Part shown: positions 9,208 to 17,567 of the stretch, piece by piece
Numbering within the stretch: position 1 is the first letter of the stretch
Layout: every line of letters begins with the position of its first letter
Assembly (NCBI GenBank): GCA_003116975.1
Contig: BGKB01000153.1
Location: forward strand, 62,001 to 126,000
Reading direction: 5' to 3'
DNA: 64,000 nucleotides
Source of the DNA: Aurantiochytrium sp. KH105
Lineage: Eukaryota > Sar > Bigyra > Thraustochytrida > Thraustochytriidae
Made by a program: the position numbers and the translations under genes
Notes under the pieces: generated by a model
Database searches by the model: none
What the model was told of the DNA's origin: nothing
Seen by the model: the letters and a program-made list of their open reading frames with translations, nothing else

Positions 9208-11391
9208 TTACTGCCTATCCCCTTGCCATAACGAGGCAAAAGCGCTGCCCGCCATTGACAATCCGACAAGAACAGCCGACGGTAAGAAGAAACTGTTCGG
9301 CTGTTCCTCAATGAAACTGCGAACATTTTGGAGCTGGTCGCATCTCGAGAGATCTTTGAATACCTTTTTTTTCTTGGCCTCAAAGCATGTTTCTTCGAGA
9401 TCTCGCTCGTACACCTGTTGCACGCGGCGTTCAACGTGCTTGCGTGCTCCAGGATCTTTCTTCCAGGATTTGTGTACGTCAAGCGGAACAAAGTACTGGA
9501 TGTTTTGGTAGACGTCGGGCTCACGAGTTTTGTGCGAGATATAAAATCTCGAGGTCTTGTGCAAGGAGAACTGAGCTTGTAGCTTTTCTTGATGCGCAAT
9601 AAAGTCTTTGCACATGTGAAGATCGATGCAGCTTTGCGGGAGGTGTTTGCCGCCGTTCCGATTCCTGCGGGGCGTTTTCTTGTCCGTGTCGCACTTTTGA
9701 CTTAGGTCCGCAACAAAGGCCTTTTGGACATCTTGCTCAATTATGCGCCTGGATATTGGACTTTCGCTGAGGTCATGCGCGAAACTTTGCGAGACGTAAA
9801 AGGGAATGCCTGGGTAGATATCAAACGCTTGCGTAGAGAATTCCCGAGGGAAGGATGGCGAAGAATGCAGAGAAAAGGAGCTCTTCTCTCGCAATACGAC
9901 GAGATTCAGAACGAGGAGAAGCAGCAGTGGAAGAAAGTACTTCAAAGTGCTGCTTGTCAGGCTCCTCATGCAATTAACAATGGTGTTCAACCAACTGCCA
10001 ATAGAAGCCAAAAGAAACCTCAGCCTCTCGCCACCAGCAAGATCGCCTAGCCAGCTTCTCGCTTCACCAGCGAAGCTCCCCAGCTTGCTTTGCCAGCTGC
10101 CAACGGAAGCAAAATTGAATTCCGCATTCTCGCCACCAACAAAACCATTCAGCCAACTTCTCATTCTGTCAGCAAAGGCCCGCAAGTTGCTTTTCCAGTC
10201 ATTTGCAGAAGTATTCGGACCCCTAGCAGAGCCTTGTGAACCACCAGCTGAACCGTGTGAGCCACCAGCTGAGCCGTGCGAATCACTAGCAAAGCCGTTT
10301 GATCTACCGGCTGAGCCATCTGATGTACTATCGGGACAACCGGCAGAGGGCTCTGATTTTCTTTTGGCGTCATCGGAAGAGGCTCTTGGACCGTCGGAAG
10401 AAGCATTCGAACTTCCGGCAGAGCTATTTGGATCCCCAGTAAAGCCATATGGTCTTCTTCTCCTGCGGCCACTGTCAGAGGCTTTTGGTTCGCCCTTCGG
10501 GCCACCAGTGAAACCAGGAGAACTTTTAGCCGAGCCATTTGGGCCCCCAGCAGAGCCACTTGGATCTGCGGCAGAGCCATATGGTCTACTCTTGCGGCCA
10601 CTGTCAGAGGCCTTTGCTCCAGCAAAACCATTTGAGCTTCCAGCAGAGCCATTCGGATCTCCAGCAAAATCATTTGGTCTACTCTTGCGGCCACTGTCAG
10701 AAGCTTTTGGTTCGCCCTTCGAACCACCAGTGAAACCATTTGAACCTTTAGCAGAGCCATTCGGGCGCCCAGCAGAGCCACTTGGATCTCCAGCAGAGCC
10801 ATATGGTCTACTCTTGTGGCCGCCGGGAGGGGGATCCGTCTTGCTTTCCGGTCGACCAGCAGAACCATTGGGATCTCCAGCAGAGCCATACGGCCTTCTC
10901 GTGCGACCACTGGAAGAGGCACTTGGTTTACTCTTGGAGCCGCTTGCTGAGGCACTTGATCTACTTTCGGAATTCCCCGTAGAGGCACCCGGTCTATTTT
11001 TTGAGTTACCTGCAGAGGAAGTTGACCCGCCGCGCGTGTCTTGCTGTTTATTGCTGTCTGCCTTGGTCGAAAATTTGTTGGACCTGTCGTACTGTCCTCG
11101 CTTTACAACGTTTTTGAGGGTGCCATAGGCATTATTCATAAGTTTGAAAGCTTCTTCCGCGCCAGGAGCGCGATTCTTGTCTGGATGGAGTTTGCGCGCC
11201 CTTTTACGGAATGCCCTTGTCACATCAGCCTCCGAGGCGAAACGCGAAATACCAAGCATATCGTAATAATTCTTGCTCAGCATGACTTCCTGCACAATGC
11301 GTACATCTTCATCCGAGTAGGGACACTTGTTCGTTGACTGCCCTCGGGCAGCGTGCTTGCGGCTTGAAGTATTGCCGGCATTGTGACTCAT
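9208..11391 (-). CDS. Second DNAJB12/14-type J protein with repetitive Gly/Ser/Pro linker
   Basis: 727 residues, one exon, ATG at 11391. The J domain is at 41-107 with HPD at 69-71. A long low-complexity linker (about 110-395) is built from GSAG-, GFTGG- and KASDSGRKSRP-like repeats. A Trp-rich segment and a hydrophobic helix (about 482-502, FLPLLLLLVLNLVV) follow. Two DUF1977-like units (about 525-605 and 618-700) closely resemble units 1 and 2 of the 570-residue neighbour; FDIYP, FYVSQS and [11 protein letters not shown] are shared. The third unit is missing: just after FIEEQ the sequence changes to a short hydrophobic tail (PSAVLVGLSMAGSAFASL). It is a tandem paralogue of 6579-8291 that has gained a linker and lost or replaced its C-terminus. 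The role is probably an ER Hsp40; the linker function is unknown. Confidence 0.82.
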   Translation of the reverse strand: MSHNAGNTSSRKHAARGQSTNKCPYSDEDVRIVQEVMLSKNYYDMLGISRFASEADVTRAFRKRARKLHPDKNRAPGAEEAFKLMNNAYGTLKNVVKRGQYDRSNKFSTKADSNKQQDTRGGSTSSAGNSKNRPGASTGNSESRSSASASGSKSKPSASSSGRTRRPYGSAGDPNGSAGRPESKTDPPPGGHKSRPYGSAGDPSGSAGRPNGSAKGSNGFTGGSKGEPKASDSGRKSRPNDFAGDPNGSAGSSNGFAGAKASDSGRKSRPYGSAADPSGSAGGPNGSAKSSPGFTGGPKGEPKASDSGRRRRRPYGFTGDPNSSAGSSNASSDGPRASSDDAKRKSEPSAGCPDSTSDGSAGRSNGFASDSHGSAGGSHGSAGGSQGSARGPNTSANDWKSNLRAFADRMRSWLNGFVGGENAEFNFASVGSWQSKLGSFAGEARSWLGDLAGGERLRFLLASIGSWLNTIVNCMRSLTSSTLKYFLPLLLLLVLNLVVLREKSSFSLHSSPSFPREFSTQAFDIYPGIPFYVSQSFAHDLSESPISRRIIEQDVQKAFVADLSQKCDTDKKTPRRNRNGGKHLPQSCIDLHMCKDFIAHQEKLQAQFSLHKTSRFYISHKTREPDVYQNIQYFVPLDVHKSWKKDPGARKHVERRVQQVYERDLEETCFEAKKKKVFKDLSRCDQLQNVRSFIEEQPNSFFLPSAVLVGLSMAGSAFASLWQGDRQ
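10200..11030 (-). repeat. Coding minisatellite in the DnaJ linker
   Basis: Imperfect repeats at two scales lie within the coding sequence: short GSAG/GSSN units and a longer block (about 35-45 residues) running through a DSGRKSRP motif, DPxGSAG and GFTGG. The antisense strand is also open over this stretch, an effect of the repeat composition. Confidence 0.75.
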
Positions 11392-12390
11392 ATTGCTGGC
11401 GAAGACCCTAAGTGCTCCTTTGCCTCGACAAGTTTAGTTTCTGTATTTCGTATGCTTTGAAGCAAGCTCGCAAGCGCGTGCGCGCAAGGAAGATATGAGA
11501 CGCTCTCAAGGCGCTCTCAACGCGGTCGCAGCTCTTCTCCACCGCTCGCGCCAATAACAATTTGCCTTGTGCTTCTTGGTCCTCGAGCGCGCTTCGGACG
11601 CTGATGCTTCAGAATCAGCTTCGATTGGCAGGCCGGCGTGAAATGGATGCTTCACCTAAAGGTTATCGCGCGACTAGTCGGCCAGGCCAGCGCGGACGAC
11701 GTTCCTCGGGAGCACTGCGCGGTGCTGGCGGGCTTTCTTTATCACGAATTGCCGCCGCCTCTGCGACGCCACCTTAAGGGCGAGCCGGCGAATCCCGGCG
11801 ATCCTGTGGGATCCCGCGCCTACTGCGACCCCGCGCCTACTGCGACCCCGCGCACGCTCCGCTTGAGCTTGCTTCGCGCGTGTGGCTTCTTCGTTTGCTT
11901 GCATCCGAGAGTCCTGCGCAGTGCGAGTTGCGATCCACTTGCTTGACCTGGTCATGGTTGATTATGACTTGTGTAGTAGTAGTAATACCTAGTGATTAAC
12001 CCTTCTCTTTTGTAGTATTAGGCCTACATTGAGTTATACGCAAGACAGTGAGCGGCACGAAATAAGGCGAAAATAGAAGAGGAGGGAGATTGGAGTGTGT
12101 AAGTTTACGCATTTGGTGATGACGCTGGCTAGAAGCAGCACCCTAAGCCTATTCTAAATCATTCTTCTCTTTTACTTTGTGACAATTGGTCGCCAGAATC
12201 GTGTCTGAAGAAGCAAGAACTCAACGCGCAGGATTTTTTCCTGTTTTTTTTTTTTTTTTTTTTGGAAGGCCTGAAAAGCTCGCGAATGAATTGCTGGATT
12301 CACCCCTGTGCTAACGGGTACTCTTTGGAAATGTCATGAGTGTTTTTCTTCTACTGGCGAAAGCCAGATTTGCCCGTGCCATTAATCTCA
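11392..12390. other. Non-coding region upstream of the second DnaJ gene
   Basis: No gene is supported. It includes the promoter of the 727-residue DnaJ gene, a 17-bp tandem repeat (ccgcgcctactgcgacc) at 11814-11847 and a run of 20 T at 12244-12263. Composition becomes AT-richer from 11950 on. Confidence 0.6.
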
Positions 12391-12852
12391 CTACTCCCCA
12401 GATGCTTGCTTGAGCAGATTGCGGAAAATATCAGATTTGATGCCAGATTCGTATGAGGGGATAATTTGGTCTCCATTTTCAAGGTACATGAGAGGAACAA
12501 GGGCTTTGAACCGGCACAAAATGAAGAATAAAATCGCGGGGTCAATTTCATAAAAAGTAATTGAGACGCCCCTGGTCGTGATCGATTTCGGATGTTGTAC
12601 TGGATTTCTGCAAGAACGCGCGGCCAGCGACAACATGGCAAAAAGCGCACGGTTTTGTTCCACAGCAAGAGTGAAAAGACTGTGTCTGGCTTGGCATGTC
12701 TTATCCGGGACCTTTTCATTGTTAAACTCATACTTGGAGCGCGCGCGAGCGTGCGTCGTTGCAATACCATGGTACGATCCATCGAGAAGGTGAAGCGCGC
12801 CCAGCACAATGCGCTTGAGGAGTTCAAATGGCTCGTGTTTTGTTATTAGAGG
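12391..12852 (-). pseudogene. Unrecognised ORF fragment beside the 105-bp repeat
   Basis: A minus-strand frame of 153 codons, open from after a stop at 12855-12853, reads like real protein: balanced composition with hydrophobic blocks such as LFTLAVEQNRALFAML and ILFFILCRFKALVPLMYL. It has no ATG at its beginning; the first codons come from copy 1 of the 105-bp tandem repeat. I do not recognise the family. It could be a decayed gene truncated by the repeat, or an internal exon whose partners I cannot locate. Confidence 0.3.
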
Positions 12853-13049
12853 TTAAACCTTTTTATCACAATCTGTTCATCAACGCTAGCAAGGAAAGTG
12901 ACTCGAGCCTCGCTCGGTCGACAGGAAGGACATGTGCTCGTGTTTTGTTATGAGAGGTTAAACCTTTTTATCACAATCTGTTCATCAACGCTAGCAAGGA
13001 AAGTGACTCGAGCCTCGCTCGGTCGACAGGAAGGGCATGTGCTCGTGTT
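12831..13049. repeat. 105-bp tandem repeat, two full copies plus start of a third
   Basis: Copies at 12831-12935 and 12936-13040 differ at only two positions (ttattag/ttatgag and aaggac/aagggc). A third copy begins with gctcgtgtt at 13041 and stops just before the cofilin stop codon. The array lies in the 3' flank of cofilin and abuts the ORF fragment at 12391-12852. Confidence 0.95.
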
Positions 13050-13054
13050 CAGAT

Positions 13055-14136
13055 TTAGCGGCCCTTGACAACCATGTCCGTGACTGTGTCCTCATCGACA
13101 TCAGAGACGTCGGTAGCCTGAATCACATAGGCAATGCCTGAGCCAAGCTCAGACTTGAAAGACTCACGCGAGGAGCCGTAAAGCATCTTGGCCTTAATGG
13201 GAAGATTGTCGGGGGTCCAGGCAACGAAAATAATCTTCTGCAGAATGCGGCCGTCCGGGCCCTCGGTGTGGAAGTCAAAAAGACCGTAGGCGCCGTCCTT
13301 ATCGTCTCTGGAAAGCTCCTCGATGAAGTCATCCCACGTCTTGTCCTCTTCGCCTTCCGTGGTGAGCTTGATCTTCTCGTCCTTGATGCGGAAGACAAGG
13401 TAGCGGCGCTTCGCGTCCTTGTGGCTGTTCTGGAGCTTGAACTTGTTGAACTCCGTCACGCACTCCTCCTCGGCGGTGATGCCCGACTGCGCAGTGATCA
13501 CGAAAGTCAATAACAAACAATAAGCGATAAAACAAAAAGGTAACTTTGTCAGTCCATCGGAACACGTCCAACGCAAGGCAACCCAGATTTCCCGCTCTTC
13601 AATGCGCGTCTCGCTCCCGACCCTCTTTTCTTGTCGCCGTCGTCGTCCGTCGTTCGCCTGTCCACGTGCGAACGAGGCACAGACAACATACATGACGAAC
13701 GAAGCTTCCGCTGCCTTTAGTCATAGGAGGCGAAAGCACATCGAGTCTCAGGGACGGATTATTCTCCTCCGACCGAGCAAGACAAAAGGGAGCGAGACCG
13801 AGCCCGCGCGCAGCGCGACGCACGCAAAAGAGCGTGATCCCGAGGCGCGCCCGAGTACGCGCAGGGTAAACCAGCAGCAATTTACGCGCGCTGTGCAGAA
13901 GAGGGCGAGGGAGAAACCGGCTAGCGCTGCCAGCTCAGCTTGGCGCAGCTGCTGCCAGCCTGCCCGCCTGGATATTCATTCACCTGGTAAGCGTGCCTGC
14001 ATCGCACACCCGCGCTCGCGAGCTCCCTCGCTCACTCCGGCGCAGACCTGGGCTCGCGCACGAGCGGCGGGCGCTCGCCCGGGGCGGGCAGAGCGTGACA
14101 GCACAAGGCCGAGGACAACGTACCATGGTGGCGAGA
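13055..14136 (-). CDS. Cofilin / actin-depolymerising factor (two exons, intron after ATG)
   Basis: Exon 2 (13486-13055) encodes 143 residues of the ADF-H fold. They run from SGITAEEEC through GAYGLFDF, the actin-binding WTPD and KMLYGSS helix region, to GIAYVIQATD, near the C-terminus of all cofilins. The open frame upstream of SGITAEEEC is not cofilin-like. I infer exon 1 to be the single codon ATG at 14136-14134 in a good context (cgccaccATG), directly followed by donor GTACGT; the acceptor is ctgcgcag before TCGGGC. The product is 144 residues, the usual cofilin length. An intron directly after the ATG is also known in budding yeast COF1 and many plant ADF genes. Its role is severing and depolymerising actin filaments. 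Exon 2 is certain as cofilin; exon 1 is inferred. Confidence 0.85.
13487..14133 (-). other. Cofilin intron (647 nt), predicted
   Basis: The donor GTACGT directly follows the ATG. Before the acceptor CAG lies a T-rich tract (ccttttttgttttatcgc) and a TTGAC branch-like motif about 20 bases from the AG. Splicing joins ATG to an in-frame TCG. Confidence 0.75.
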
Positions 14137-15539
14137 AAAGTAGAAGACGGCGGCGAAGTACTTGACGTCGGCGGTCTTTACACGTAGATCGAAGTGGGTC
14201 TGCCCGACGTGGACGCGGGAGGATGATTTGCTCTCAGTGGAGGCCAGAGGACAAGCCTCCGCAGCGAAAGAGCCCGCATCACCGCCCTCCACTGAGCTTT
14301 TCTGTATACTCGAACCGTCGCTTTAAACGGGCTGTACCGCCTGCACTCTCCCGCAGCGATACGCCCGGAGGCGCTCCACTGACTACATTCACCACTAGGC
14401 TCGTAACGTCGATATTTAGGTCGCCAATCTCGCAGTTTTGACAGCTGCGGGAGTATTCTTCGGACTTGTATGATCCAAAGCCCAAAGATACAGACATGCT
14501 GCGGGGCCTTCCCCACTGAGTAAACATACCGACCCGCACCCGTGCGCTTCCCAGAGGCGCAAGACGCAGCGGAACCGCAGCTCCCTGAGCTGGCCACCTC
14601 CAGACGGCCGTCACCGAGGGCCCCCCGGGCGACGCGCGCGCGCCGATGACGGAGGGGGTGTGTGCTGCGGGAGGGGTGTGTGCGGGGTGTGCGCGGCGAG
14701 GTCCGCCTCGGTCGCAGCGGCGGCGGCGCAGGCCGCACGCGAGGCGAACCCGCGCGGTCCTGGTCTGCCTGCAGCTGCCAGGTCTCGCGGATGGCCTCTC
14801 GCGGCCTTCCGGTCCGGGTCGAGTCGAGTCGAGCGGGGAGAGGAGACGGGATGCGCCTCGCCTCGCTTCGCTTTTCGGGCGAGTTTGTTTGTTTGGGTGG
14901 GACGCAGTCGATGGATTTGATTTGCGGTGATTGTGTGAGCGAGTAATAAGCGAGTGAACGAGTGAACTCGAACGGTGGTATTTTGACGTGAGAACGCTTG
15001 CTCTGTGTGGGTCTGCGGAGTGGGAGAAGCTCGCCTTTGTGTGCAATTCTTTTCGTCACTGCACGCTGCGTTGGTCGATTGCCGCGGGCGGCAGCGTGGG
15101 TGGGTGGGTTCGTGGGTGGGTGGGTGGATGGATGGGTGGCCTTTTCTTCGTTTTCACTTTCTGCTGATCGACTGACGACAGACCGGCGACGCGCGGCTGG
15201 AACCGATGGTGAATGCAAAGGAAGTCTCTGCCATTTTGTCGTCGCCACTCGAAATTCCGTCCCAGAGCACTTGCTGGATGCTTGTTGGTTGATTGTGCAC
15301 GTGGGTGTGTGCTCAAATCACGTCATCGACATTTTGCCCGCCCCCACCCCTTTACGCACACGCACACGCAAACAAACACACACCCTTTTCTTTTTTCATA
15401 CTACCCAAGCTAAAAAACCAAAAGCTGAGCAGAGACGAGCTGCCAGCCAGACTCGAAGTTGTCGCAACGTCTGGTCCGCATTCTAAAAGGACAGGGAAGA
15501 TTTTCTTAGTTCAGGAAAGGCTTTCTTGGTTCGAGTTGG
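14137..15539. other. Cofilin upstream region with a short ORF and inverted repeat
   Basis: No confident gene. A minus-strand ATG ORF of 72 codons (14497-14279, MSVSLGFGSYKSEEY...) looks protein-like and lies 143 bases upstream of the cofilin ATG. It could be an upstream ORF or an unrecognised exon. An 11-bp inverted repeat (ctcagtggagg at 14233-14243 and its complement at 14286-14296) overlaps its end. TGGG/TGGA-type repeats lie at about 15095-15140 and a CA-rich run at about 15355-15385. Long open frames on the minus strand across this stretch start at GTG and are low-complexity. Confidence 0.45.
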
Positions 15540-16979
15540 TTAGTGGCCCATCGGGACGAGGTTGTTCGTGAGCCACTGAAGAGCGTCGTCCATACCGAAG
15601 CCTTGCAGCGCGGAGGCAGACTGCACGTGCAGCTTAAAGTGCTTAGAAAGGGTATCGAAACGCAAGAGCTCCCGGATCTGCGAACTCGTGATTCGCGACG
15701 GCTCTCCGCTGCGTCCCGTCTCGGGCAAGTCCGTCTTGTTGAGTATAATAACAAGCGCCGGCGCCTTACGACGAACATCGGCGTGTTCCGCCATGCGCAA
15801 AAACTCCCGTTTCGCCACACCCAAGCGCGTGAGGTCCGAGGCGTCAATCACGAAAAAGATCGCGTCCACGCTTCCATAATAAAAGGGCCAAAGCGCACGT
15901 CCACGGCCGTTCCCGGACATGTCCCATATTCGCCAAAACGAGTCAAACTTGCGTAGCTCGTGCATGCGCAGTCCTGCGGTTGGGTTGATCTCCCATTCGC
16001 CTCGCGACAGCGCACCCTTGCGCCCCCCACGACTTGCCTTGCTCGACAGCGCAGTATCTACCAAAAGAGACTTGCCATGCCCATCGAGACCGATGAGCAA
16101 CACCGTTTTACGTTGTCGCTTCATGCGCGCAATCTTGTTGCTTGCAAGAGTCCCAAACAGAACGATGAGAAGCCCGATTGCAATTCGCAGCGCTGCAAGC
16201 ACCGTTTCTGGAAGAATCACCTCTGGGCCTACGCTCACGTTCTCTTGCAGATACCAAAGCAAAAGACTCGAGTATACGAGCTTCGTAAAGACTGCAAAGA
16301 TCGCAACAGCTTGGATAGTCAACTGTCGAAGACCGAAACTCGCTGAAATTCCCGCCAGAGGCACGGGGACGCTCAATACTGTACACATGTATTTGAACCC
16401 AAGTCAGTTTACGAACAAAAAGAAGACGGAGGAGTAGAAGAGGAAGGGAAAGAAGAAAACAAACAGGAAATCGACAGGGGGGTTCCCCTCCTTCTTAACT
16501 CCTTTCTCTTCGCCTCCTACCCGGAAACAGGTTCGTTGCGCCAACTTACAGCTAATGAGCATCGAAACAACGGGGATCTGGACATCCTTTCGTTCGTACT
16601 GATTACCGAGCCTCCACGTCATGACAAGTGACACGAGAGAAATAACAAGGTCCTGATACTGCGTCGAACGAAATGCAAAGACAAGTCTGTCAAGAGACCG
16701 CCATGCCGTCGCATCGCAAAGACTCTCACAGTGAAGTCTTGCTGCGTACGCGGACTCACTGCAGCGTCCGGAGAGCCCGGCAATCCTCGTTTCCTCCTTT
16801 GTATAACCCTGCTGACCCCTTGCCTTGCGCGATTCCTCGTGGCTCAAAAGACCCTTTTCCATGCGCGAAGACACGTCTTCCTCTGCAGGCCCATCCTCTT
16901 CGTCGGCGAATTGCACGCTAGCCGCCGTTGATGTGGTGGACGCCCGCTTCGTACGAAAAGATGACGCTTGGCGCACCAT
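15540..16979 (-). CDS. Membrane-anchored ARL6-like small GTPase (two exons)
   Basis: Exon 1 (16979-16550) and exon 2 (16378-15540) join across a 171-nt intron into a 422-residue protein with no frame break. The ATG at 16979 is the first in frame. Residues 1-100 are hydrophilic. Hydrophobic stretches at about 108-124, 134-160, 163-187 and 201-223 suggest three or four membrane helices, followed by a basic KIARMKRQRK. The rest is an Arf-family GTPase: P-loop GLDGHGKS (240-247), switch-I NPTAG with Thr 277, WDMSGNGRGR (295-304), NKTD (357-360) and SASA (397-400). The WDMSGNGRGR...LW..YY...AIFFVID.SD...VAK pattern matches ARL6/BBS3, which recruits the BBSome to membranes for ciliary traffic. The catalytic Gln of WDxxGQ is Asn here, suggesting slow hydrolysis. 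Arf proteins normally use an amphipathic N-terminal helix, so a multi-helix anchor is unusual. The alternative family, SRP receptor beta, also has an anchor, but only one helix. Confidence 0.8.
16379..16549 (-). other. Intron of the ARL6-like gene (171 nt), predicted
   Basis: The donor is GTAAGT after ...ATTAGCT and the acceptor is tgtacag before TATTGAGC. Both flanking frames stop or lose sense if read through, and splicing restores one frame. An AACTGAC branch-like motif lies about 25 bases before the AG, with a T-rich tract just upstream of it. Confidence 0.85.
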
Positions 16980-17567
16980 TTGCAGAGACCTCGTCTCACC
17001 GTGCCTTACGAGCGTGCTGTGCCGTACACCGCTGTCCGCTGGGCGAGACGTGCAAACGCGGTCCGGTCGCGTGCGAGCAAAACACGACCGCAAGCCCAAT
17101 TATAGAGTGTCTGTGACTTGACTGCCTTGCGTCCGTCCCATCAAGAGCGCCCAACACTACTACTACGTAGATAATAGGTCTATCAATGGGTCCAACGGAT
17201 CTCTGAAAACAGGCGAGACCTACGTCTTTGAGCCTAAAAAGAATGACTAATGACATTCTACACTATTTCTATAATGGGCGTCGTGAATGGGTACGCACCG
17301 GCGTGGTGAGCACTTGTTCTTGTGCTCCTCCTCATAGACGTGCTCGCCATCAACAACGCGCACAAGGTCGTCCGCGCAAGGGACGGATCGTTCGCCCGGC
17401 CAAAGCAAGAAAACGGAGGGCCGGCGGCTCCTGTCATTTTCGCAGCGCAAGCGGGCGCGCGTCGAGACAGGCTTGCTGGCTGGCTGGCTCGCTCGCTGGT
17501 TGGCTGGCTAGCTAGCTAGCTAGCTAGCTATCTGTTTGGCCGATTCGCGAACGAGCGACAGCTCAAA
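16980..17567. promoter_or_regulatory. Divergent promoter region, ARL6-like / coiled-coil genes
   Basis: 588 bases separate the two divergent start codons. The right end holds a GCTN tetramer array. A short minus-strand frame at 17247-17450 (DLVRVVDGEHVYEEEHKNKC) looks protein-like but has no recognisable start or partner exon. Confidence 0.5.
17471..17530. repeat. GCTN tetramer array, 15 units
   Basis: The run starts as gcttgctggctggctggc and ends in six GCTA units. It lies 37 bases upstream of the ATG at 17568, inside the expected 5' leader. Confidence 0.9.

Noticed and set aside
9947-11128. 393-codon plus-strand frame of Pro/Glu/Phe repeats
   Set aside because: Antisense of the repetitive linker of the second DnaJ gene; the repetition explains the open frame.
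13487-13693. Upstream part of the 212-codon cofilin frame as coding
   Set aside because: It lacks cofilin similarity, starts with a non-ATG codon, and ends in a T-rich tract plus CAG typical of an intron 3' end.
14178-15248. 356-codon minus-strand frame upstream of cofilin
   Set aside because: Starts at GTG, Arg/Pro/Ser low-complexity, and overlaps the cofilin promoter and exon 1.
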